DNA of 5,417 bases from the NCBI GenBank assembly GCA_948742005.1, contig CAPYQR010000012.1, positions 12,247 to 17,663 of the forward strand, given 5' to 3'. How positions within the stretch are numbered: position 1 is the stretch's first letter; every line of letters starts with the position of its first letter. Positions 1 through 5,417 of this stretch are shown here, piece after piece. Source of the stretch: an uncultured bacterium (GTDB lineage: Bacteria; Cyanobacteriota; Vampirovibrionia; Gastranaerophilales; Gastranaerophilaceae). The notes under the pieces are model-generated. The model searched no databases. It saw nothing but the letters and a program-made list of their open reading frames with translations, and was not told the DNA's origin. The translations under genes and the position numbers were made by a program.

Positions 1-1730
1 AATATCCAATAAAACAAATCAAATAAGCCTTTACCTGTACAATATCGTTCTTCAAAATCAAGCAAATTACAATCACGCAAAGCTTTTGTGAAAAATCTTG
101 AATACAAAAGGTGCAAAATAGCATGTTCAATTCCGCCGACATATTGGTCAACAGGAAGCCATTTATTTATTATATCGCGATTAAAACACTCTTTGTCGTT
201 ATTCGCATCAGCATAGCGCATATAATACCAGCTTGAACAAACAAATGTATCCATTGTATCCATATCGCGGATAGCTTTGCCGCCGCATTTTGGACAAACG
301 GTTTCTTTAAATGTCGGGCTTGTTTCAATCGGAGATTTTCCTTTAACCGAAAAATCAACATCTTCAGGCAATAAAACAGGTAAATCTTTTTCATCAACGG
401 CAACTTCACCGCATTTTTCGCAATAAACAATTGGAATCGGCGCACCCCAGTACCTTTGGCGGGAAATCAGCCAATCGCGAAGTCTGTATTGGGTTTTAAA
501 TTCGCCAAAAGCTTTCTCTTGTGCAAATTCCGTTATTGCTTGTTTTGCTTTTTCACATGGCATACCGTCAAATTGCGCAGAATTAATCAAAGTTCCTTTT
601 TCAACATAAACTTTATCCGCTTCAAAGTCATCCCCTGTTATCACTTGAACCATGGGAAGATTATATTTTTTTGCAAAGTCAAAATCGCGTTCGTCATGAT
701 AAGGAACAGCCATAACAGCACCCGTTCCGTAATCAACAAGAGCATAATCCGCCACCCAAATCGGACAAATGCGTCCTGTGAAAGGATTTATAATATGAGT
801 TCCCAAAGGAACACCTGTTTTAATACGCTCGGTTGACAATCTCTCAATTTCAGAGAGTTTTTTTGCATTTTGCCTGTATTTTTCAACAGCTTCCTTGTTT
901 TCAGGAGTTGTTAATTTTTCAATATCTTTATATTCAGGCGCAACAACAAGATAAGTAATCCCGAAAGCGGTGTCTGCACGGGTTGTATAAACAGGTATTT
1001 CAAGGTCATCAATTTCTTTTACTTTAAATTTTAAAATTGAACCTTGGGATTTTCCAATCCAATTTGTCTGCATAGTCTTAACATTGTCGCCCCAGCCTTT
1101 TAAAAGTTCAATGTCTTTTAAAAGTTCTTCTGAATATTGTGTAATTTTAAAGAACCATTGAGATAAATTCTTTTTTGTAACTTCACTGTCACATCTCCAG
1201 CATTTTCCCTCAATAACCTGTTCATTGGCAAGAACTGTCGCACATTTATCACACCAATTCACAGGTGCTGTTTTTTTATAGGCAAGTCCTTTTTTATAAA
1301 GCTGTCAAAAAAGCCATTGAGTCCATTTATAATAATCAGGAAGACAAGTTGTAACTTCTCTGTCCCAATCAATAGACAAACCAAGCATTTTTAATTGTTT
1401 TTTCATATAAGCAATATTGTCCAATGTCCAAGTTTGCGGATTGGCATTATGTTGAATAGCGGCATTTTCGGCAGGAAGCCCGAAACTATCCCACCCCATC
1501 GGATGCAATACATTATATCCTTGCGCATGCTTAAATCGCGCAATAACATCGGTTATTGTATAGTTGCGAACATGACCCATGTGCAATTTGCCCGATGGAT
1601 AAGGAAGCATTGATAAAGCATAATATTTAGGCTTAGGCGAATCATTATCTGCTTTAAAAGGATTCGTTTTATCCCATATTTCAACCCATTTTTTCTCAAT
1701 TTGCTGCGGGTAATATTCTTTTTCTAACAT
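1..1730 (-). CDS. leuS: Leucyl-tRNA synthetase (LeuRS), 3'-partial, interrupted by an in-frame TGA at codon 142
   Basis: This class Ia aminoacyl-tRNA synthetase charges tRNA-Leu with leucine in the cytoplasm and hydrolyses mischarged products. I can read 576 codons; bacterial LeuRS is usually about 800-880 residues, so the end, including the KMSKS loop and anticodon-binding domain, lies off the left edge. Visible motifs in order: the HIGH-type HMGH at residues 50-53 inside [13 protein letters not shown]; CxxC pairs at 160-163 and 177-180 (zinc site); the editing-domain threonine-rich TTRADTAFG at 249-257; GTGAVMAVP followed by HDERD at 345-349, with the conserved editing Asp at 346; [16 protein letters not shown] at 418-433; a second zinc ribbon, CxxC at 437-440 and 479-482; SSWYY near 500; [10 protein letters not shown] from 532. 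The ATG at 1728-1730 has a good Shine-Dalgarno. Codon 142 (1305-1307) is TGA, yet the frame reads on without another stop to position 3. The last ~15 codons do not look like LeuRS. The identity is certain; whether the gene is intact is not. Confidence 0.93.
1305..1307 (-). other. leuS: In-frame TGA codon interrupting leuS (codon 142)
   Basis: The minus-strand codons around this point read Trp-Leu-Phe-TGA-Gln-Leu-Tyr-Lys-Lys-Gly-Leu-Ala-Tyr. Both flanks are standard LeuRS sequence in the same frame. From memory, bacterial homologs carry a Leu (Bacillus type, WIFLKLYEKG) or Thr (E. coli, FFTELYKKG) at this site. One base change, TTA to TGA, explains the interruption; TTA is a common Leu codon in this window. 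The TGA directly follows a run of six T residues, a place where sequencing errors are common. All Trp codons I checked in the four genes are TGG, and no other in-frame TGA occurs, which argues against a reassigned genetic code. Confidence 0.95.
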
Positions 1731-1735
1731 ATTTT

Positions 1736-1741
1736 CTTCCT
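1736..1741 (-). promoter_or_regulatory. Shine-Dalgarno sequence of leuS
   Basis: The minus strand reads AGGAAG five bases before the leuS ATG. This is a strong purine-rich ribosome-binding site and fixes the leuS start at 1730. It implies that leuS is translated independently of thrC. Confidence 0.75.
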
Positions 1742-1760
1742 GTTTCCTTATTGCACAAAT

Positions 1761-1766
1761 ATTATA
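1761..1766 (-). promoter_or_regulatory. Possible -10 box of a leuS promoter
   Basis: The minus strand carries a perfect TATAAT in the 41-base gap between thrC and leuS, about 30 bases upstream of the leuS ATG. The expected -35 position, 16-18 bases further upstream and inside the end of thrC, has no recognisable TTGACA-like hexamer (nearest reading AAACTA), and there is no extended -10 TG. In DNA this AT-rich a TATAAT can arise by chance, so leuS may instead depend on read-through from hom-thrC. Confidence 0.3.
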
Positions 1767-1771
1767 CGATT

Positions 1772-2824
1772 TTAATTATTGATTAGTTTAACAATATCAT
1801 CAATTTTAGACGATGTTTTATGAACAACTGCATTTGAATTCTCAATTGCACATGTTGGGTCTTTTAAGCCGTTACCGGTTAAAATACAGACAATTTTTGA
1901 GCCTTTTTCGATTTTATTTTTCAATTTTATCAAACCTGCAACAGAAGCAATTGACCCCGGTTCTGCAAAAACCCCCTCTTCACGCGCTAAAAGACGATAA
2001 GCAGATAAAATTTCTTCATCGGAAACCATATCAATCACACCGTTTGATTCATCCCTTGCAGCTTCTGCGTATTTCCAACTTGCAGGATTTCCTATTCTTA
2101 TTGCCGTTGCAATTGTTTCAGGATTGTCTACTTTATGTCCCAATACAATAGGTGCAGCTCCTGCTGCTTGAATTCCCATCATTTTAGGTAATTTTGAACA
2201 TTTTTTATCCTCAAAATATTCCTTATACCCTTTCCAATAAGCAGTAATATTACCTGCATTTCCCACGGGAATAAAATGATAATCAGGAGCATCATCAAGC
2301 GCATCAACTATTTCAAAAGCACCTGTTTTTTGCCCTTCGATTCTGTATGGATTAACGGAATTTACAAGCGTAATTGGATATTTTGATGAAATTTCACGAA
2401 CAGCATCCAACGCTTCATCAAAATTACCGTCAATTGCAATTACTTTTGCGCCGTACATCATCGCCTGGGATAATTTACCCATGGCAATGTGTCCATCGGG
2501 AATTAAAACGTAACATTTCATCTTCGCTCTGGCAGCATAAGCCGCAGCAGAAGCCGAAGTATTTCCCGTAGAAGCACAAATAATTGCATTTGAACCCTCT
2601 TCAAAAGCTTTTGTAACAGCCATCGTCATACCTCTGTCTTTAAAGCTTCCTGTCGGATTCAAACCCTCGTATTTTAAATATATTTCAGCATCCAGCCCGA
2701 TTGCTTGTGCCAGATTTTTTGTTTTAATTAAAGGCGTATTTCCCTCACACAAAGAAACAACAGGTGTTGAATCATTCACAGGCAGATATTTTCTATATTT
2801 TTCAATTAATCCTTGATATCTCAT
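1772..2824 (-). CDS. thrC: Threonine synthase
   Basis: This PLP-dependent enzyme converts O-phospho-L-homoserine and water to L-threonine and phosphate, the last step of threonine synthesis, in the cytoplasm. The 350-residue length fits the short form of the family (about 350 residues) rather than the longer E. coli-type enzyme (about 430). Motifs in order: EGNTPL at 27-32; GSFKDRGM at 59-66, in which Lys62 is the Schiff-base lysine for [11 protein letters not shown] at 85-92, a substrate/PLP-binding loop; [11 protein letters not shown] at 187-197, the glycine-rich phosphate-cradling loop; FAEPGSIAS at 286-294; LTGNGLKDP at 315-323. The ATG lies directly after the TAG of hom, and the SD-like AAGGG sits inside the hom end, so translation is probably coupled to hom. 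The stop is TAA. No C-terminal regulatory domain is present. The family assignment is very secure. Confidence 0.97.
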   Translation of the reverse strand: MRYQGLIEKYRKYLPVNDSTPVVSLCEGNTPLIKTKNLAQAIGLDAEIYLKYEGLNPTGSFKDRGMTMAVTKAFEEGSNAIICASTGNTSASAAAYAARAKMKCYVLIPDGHIAMGKLSQAMMYGAKVIAIDGNFDEALDAVREISSKYPITLVNSVNPYRIEGQKTGAFEIVDALDDAPDYHFIPVGNAGNITAYWKGYKEYFEDKKCSKLPKMMGIQAAGAAPIVLGHKVDNPETIATAIRIGNPASWKYAEAARDESNGVIDMVSDEEILSAYRLLAREEGVFAEPGSIASVAGLIKLKNKIEKGSKIVCILTGNGLKDPTCAIENSNAVVHKTSSKIDDIVKLINN

Positions 2825-4141
2825 CTACATAACCCTTATTTTATTAACAACTTTAATATCATCAGTCTTTTCAAGTTCTGTTATCATATTATTAACATTT
2901 TCCTCAAGACAGTCCTCTGTTACAACAATAATTGTCGCAGAACCATTTTCATTGATTCCTTTTTGCAAAATGCTGGATAAATTAATTCCGTATTTAGCAC
3001 ATGCCAAACCGATTTGACCGATTATTCCCAAGATATTTTTAGCTTCTATCCTTAAATAGTATGAATTTATAGTTTTTTCAATACTGATTTGATTAGCAAA
3101 AGTACTATGGTGGCAAACCTGCATGGGTAAAATCCCGCAATCGCTGAAAGCAGAGGTGTGATTAATTCCGCTACAGGCATGACAATCTTCAAAACAATCA
3201 AGTTCTGATTTAATCTGTAAAATATCACCTACAACCGAACTTGTTGTAGGAAATTCACCCGCACCCGGACCTGTAAACATTAATTTATCCACAGGGAAAC
3301 CGCTCAACATAACCGCGTTAGTAGCGTTTTTAATTTCTGAAATTGCCTGATTTTTCTCAATAAGCATAGGGTGAACACGGATATCTAAATCAGATTTATT
3401 AGATTTTGCAAGTTTTGCCTGTGCAATTAATTTAATTTTGTATCCCAATTCATCAGCCGATTTAATGTCAAACGGAGAAATTTTAGTAATCCCCTCGCAA
3501 TAAATTTTATTAACATCAATTCTTTTGTTGAAAACAATGTTTGCCAAAATTGCAATTTTGAACATAGCATCAAATCCCTCGACATCATTTGTCGGGTCAG
3601 TTTCAGCATAACCAAGGTTTTGAGCTTTTTTAAGACAGTCATCGTAGGAAAGATTTTCTTCTTCCATTTTAGTCAAAATATAATTCGTCGTTCCGTTTAA
3701 AATCCCTGCAACGCAATCAAATTCATTAGCTTTTAAACTTGTTTTAATCGGCTGGATAATCGGAATTCCGCCCGCTACCGCTGCTTCATATAAAATTGCA
3801 ACCTTATTTTCCCGCGCACAGTCAAACAATTCTGCACCATGACGGGCAAGAAGCTCTTTGTTTGCCGTTACAATATGTTTTTTATTTTCAATTGCACAAA
3901 TCAAAGCATCTTTAACACCGATTCCTCCGGCAACTTCAACAACTATATCAATATGCGGATTTTTTACAATTTCCATTACATCAGTTGCCAAATTTTTAAC
4001 TTCAACATCTCTTTTTTTGTTTAAATTTTTAACAGCGCATGAAACAATTTCAATGTCATCAAATTTAGATAAAACTTTGACAACTCCTTGTCCGACTGTA
4101 CCAAGTCCAATTAGTCCGATTTTAATTTTTTTCTTATTCAT
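2825..4141 (-). CDS. hom: Homoserine dehydrogenase with C-terminal ACT domain
   Basis: This enzyme reduces L-aspartate-4-semialdehyde to L-homoserine with NAD(P)H, the branch-point step toward threonine and methionine. From the ATG at 4141 it is 438 residues, the usual size of the monofunctional ACT-containing form; no aspartokinase domain is fused. Rough residue positions from that ATG: Rossmann NAD(P)-binding loop GLIGLGTVGQG at 9-19; TANKELLA at 92-99, with the conserved Lys95; AAVAGGIP from 120; NGTTNY at 149-154; GYAETDPTNDVEGFDAMFK at 177-195, containing Glu180, Asp191 and Lys195, equivalent to the catalytic residues of the yeast enzyme; C-terminal ACT domain from about 360 (YYLRIEAKNILGIIGQI), which in this family commonly mediates threonine feedback. 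A longer reading from a TTG at 4159 adds six residues, but ATG is preferred because it precedes the Rossmann strand normally. Neither start has an obvious Shine-Dalgarno. The stop is TAG, abutting thrC. An unusual Cys/His cluster lies just before the ACT domain. Confidence 0.96.
   Translation of the reverse strand: MNKKKIKIGLIGLGTVGQGVVKVLSKFDDIEIVSCAVKNLNKKRDVEVKNLATDVMEIVKNPHIDIVVEVAGGIGVKDALICAIENKKHIVTANKELLARHGAELFDCARENKVAILYEAAVAGGIPIIQPIKTSLKANEFDCVAGILNGTTNYILTKMEEENLSYDDCLKKAQNLGYAETDPTNDVEGFDAMFKIAILANIVFNKRIDVNKIYCEGITKISPFDIKSADELGYKIKLIAQAKLAKSNKSDLDIRVHPMLIEKNQAISEIKNATNAVMLSGFPVDKLMFTGPGAGEFPTTSSVVGDILQIKSELDCFEDCHACSGINHTSAFSDCGILPMQVCHHSTFANQISIEKTINSYYLRIEAKNILGIIGQIGLACAKYGINLSSILQKGINENGSATIIVVTEDCLEENVNNMITELEKTDDIKVVNKIRVM
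2833..2837 (-). promoter_or_regulatory. Shine-Dalgarno-like site of thrC inside the hom 3' end
   Basis: The minus strand reads AAGGG eight bases before the thrC ATG, overlapping the Arg and Val codons near the end of hom. Together with the ATG-TAG-ATG junction it supports coupled translation of hom and thrC and the thrC start at 2824. Confidence 0.6.
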
Positions 4142-4214
4142 AGAAAAATAATAACACAAATTTATTTTTGATGTAGTATTAAATCATAAGAAATTTAAAA
4201 GCGAGGATTTTTAT
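4142..4214. promoter_or_regulatory. Divergent intergenic region between hom and gltX
   Basis: These 73 very AT-rich bases must hold the 5' signals for the leftward hom-thrC(-leuS) genes and the rightward gltX, unless gltX is read from further left. Several weak -10-like hexamers are present, such as TAGTAT on the plus strand near 4174 and TATGAT on the minus strand near 4184-4189. I cannot pair any of them with a convincing -35 at proper spacing. The space is too short for a T-box leader or an aminoacid riboswitch, and I see no stable hairpin. Confidence 0.45.
4203..4206 (+). promoter_or_regulatory. Shine-Dalgarno sequence of gltX
   Basis: GAGG lies eight bases before the gltX ATG at 4215, good spacing for a bacterial ribosome-binding site. 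It supports that start over any internal ATG. Confidence 0.65.
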
Positions 4215-5417
4215 ATGAGTAATATCAATGATAAAGTCAGAGTAAGAATTGCACCCTCTCCATCGGGCAATTTACACATAGGAACTGCAAGAACGGCATT
4301 ATTCAACTTTTTATATGCAAAAAAAACAGCAGGCGAATACGTCTTAAGAATTGAAGATACCGATTTAGACAGAAGTTCCGAAGAATTCAAACAAAACATT
4401 TTTGATTCCTTAAAAGCGCTCGGCTTAAATTGGGACGAAGGTCCTGATGTAGGTGGACAATACGGCCCATATAAACAATCTCAAAGATTTGATATTTACC
4501 CGAAATATGCTCAAATTTTAATAGATAAAGGGTATGCTTATGAATGTTTTTGCTCAAATGAAGATTTGGACAAAGAACATGAAATTGCAAAAGAAAAGAA
4601 AATCCCTTATAAATATTCAAGAAAATGCTTAAATTTAACAAAAGAAGAAAAAGATGCCCTAAAAGCACAAGGAATCAAACCCTCAATCCGCTTTAAGGTT
4701 GATGAGCGCGAACTTGTTTTTAATGATCTTGTTAAGGGCGAATTAAAGTTTGATACAAGTTTAATCGGCGATTTTGCAATCATGAAATCAAACGGCACTC
4801 CAACTTATAATTTTGCGGTTGTAATTGACGATATGTTAATGAAAATTACCCATGTAATCCGCGGAGAAGACCATATTTCAAATACCCCGAAACAAATATT
4901 AATCTACGAAGCACTGGGTGCAACAGTTCCTGAATTTGGTCATTTAGGTATGATTTTAGCCCCAGACAGAAGCAAATTATCCAAAAGACACGGCGCAACC
5001 GCAGTTTCAGACTTTATTAAACAAGGTTATTTGACTGAAGCTCTTTTAAATTTTGTCGCTTTGCTTGGCTGGGCACCGTCTGATGGGGAAGAGATTAAAA
5101 ATGTTGATGAAATCGCTGCAGATTTTAGAATTAATGAAATTTCAAGCTCAAATTCGATTTTTGAATACGAAAAACTGAACTGGATGAACGGTCAATATAT
5201 TAAAAAAATGGATATTTCAAAACTGACCGATTTAGCGTTACCATTTTTATCAAAATATGATTTAAACAAATATTCAAGACCACAGCTTGAACATATAATT
5301 GAAGTTACAAGAGAACCTATAACATTGTTAAAAGATTTAGAACATGACACTCAATATTTCTTTGAAGAACCTGATTATGATGAAGTTAAAGAAATCCTGC
5401 AAGGCGAAGTCGCAAAA
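4215..5417 (+). CDS. gltX: Glutamyl-tRNA synthetase (GluRS), 3'-partial
   Basis: This class Ib synthetase attaches glutamate to tRNA-Glu in the cytoplasm; the product also feeds tetrapyrrole synthesis in organisms using the C5 pathway. The first 401 residues are present, and the family is usually about 470-490, so the end of the anticodon-binding domain is off the right edge. Motifs: HIGH-type APSPSGNLHIG at 13-23, then RTALFNFLYA and LRIEDTD at 44-50, all of the bacterial glutamate-specific type; DEGPDVGGQYGPYKQSQR at 74-91; a probable zinc site with Cys111, Cys113 and Cys138, and Tyr134 as possible fourth ligand; YNFAVVIDD at 198-206; RGEDHISNTP at 216-225; the KMSKS-type loop KLSKRHG at 254-260; a helical anticodon-binding region from about 310. 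The ATG has a Shine-Dalgarno at good spacing. The frame is open to the window edge. The N-terminus resembles cyanobacterial-type enzymes, which is a resemblance from memory and not a computed result. Confidence 0.97.
   Translation, partial: MSNINDKVRVRIAPSPSGNLHIGTARTALFNFLYAKKTAGEYVLRIEDTDLDRSSEEFKQNIFDSLKALGLNWDEGPDVGGQYGPYKQSQRFDIYPKYAQILIDKGYAYECFCSNEDLDKEHEIAKEKKIPYKYSRKCLNLTKEEKDALKAQGIKPSIRFKVDERELVFNDLVKGELKFDTSLIGDFAIMKSNGTPTYNFAVVIDDMLMKITHVIRGEDHISNTPKQILIYEALGATVPEFGHLGMILAPDRSKLSKRHGATAVSDFIKQGYLTEALLNFVALLGWAPSDGEEIKNVDEIAADFRINEISSSNSIFEYEKLNWMNGQYIKKMDISKLTDLALPFLSKYDLNKYSRPQLEHIIEVTREPITLLKDLEHDTQYFFEEPDYDEVKEILQGEVAK

Noticed and set aside
170..445. Minus-strand open frame of 91 codons
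   Set aside because: It is an out-of-frame reading of leuS, whose conserved zinc ribbon is read in the other frame.
456..836. Plus-strand open frame of 126 codons
   Set aside because: It lies wholly inside leuS on the opposite strand, has low-complexity composition with no recognisable family, and is a shadow of the conserved gene.
1..1304. A natural split LeuRS made of two polypeptides, with a separate downstream start
   Set aside because: The first in-frame ATG after the TGA is near 1071-1073, has no Shine-Dalgarno, and would omit conserved zinc-domain residues. The split known in Aquifex lies elsewhere in the protein.
1281..1307. Selenocysteine insertion at the leuS TGA
   Set aside because: LeuRS has no redox-active Cys at this site, and I see no convincing bacterial SECIS hairpin in the bases just after the TGA. 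A Leu or Thr is expected here.
1..1730. Alternative genetic code (TGA as Trp or Gly)
   Set aside because: Trp is TGG throughout all four genes and Gly uses GGN codons. Only one in-frame TGA occurs in about 1,760 codons, which reassignment would not produce in so AT-rich a genome.
1731..1771. Rho-independent terminator after thrC
   Set aside because: The gap is AT-rich and has no GC-rich inverted repeat followed by a T run.
4387..4798. Minus-strand open frames opposite gltX
   Set aside because: They are antisense shadows of highly conserved GluRS sequence and have no ribosome-binding site or family signal.

Overview
This window holds ordinary core-metabolism genes from an AT-rich bacterium (GC roughly in the mid-30s percent, judged by eye). 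All four genes are bacterial in type. The glutamyl-tRNA synthetase N-terminus reads much like those of cyanobacteria and relatives, so an AT-rich member of the Cyanobacteriota/Vampirovibrionia (Gastranaerophilales-like) is my tentative guess. An AT-rich Bacillota is the main alternative. This assignment comes from family resemblance only and is not proven.

Layout: three genes run leftward on the minus strand in the order hom (homoserine dehydrogenase with a C-terminal ACT domain), thrC (threonine synthase) and leuS (leucyl-tRNA synthetase, which runs off the left edge). A 73-base divergent intergenic region (4142-4214) separates hom from gltX (glutamyl-tRNA synthetase), which reads rightward and runs off the right edge. 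The hom stop codon and the thrC start codon abut with no spacer. A 41-base gap separates thrC from leuS and carries a good Shine-Dalgarno sequence and a perfect but isolated TATAAT box. No stretch over 300 bases lacks a gene. I see no RNA gene, repeat, CRISPR array, mobile element or convincing terminator.

How the genes fit together: Hom and ThrC are the committed NAD(P)H step and the last step of threonine synthesis from aspartate semialdehyde. Homoserine kinase (thrB), which acts between them, is not in the window. LeuS and GltX charge tRNAs and have no direct pathway link to the threonine genes.

The most notable feature is leuS. It is interrupted at codon 142 by one in-frame TGA, while the flanking protein is continuous and well conserved in the same frame on both sides. 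In addition, its last ~15 codons at the window edge do not match the strongly conserved LeuRS sequence expected there. A sequencing error or recent nonsense mutation is more likely than recoding. I found no evidence of a novel biological system.
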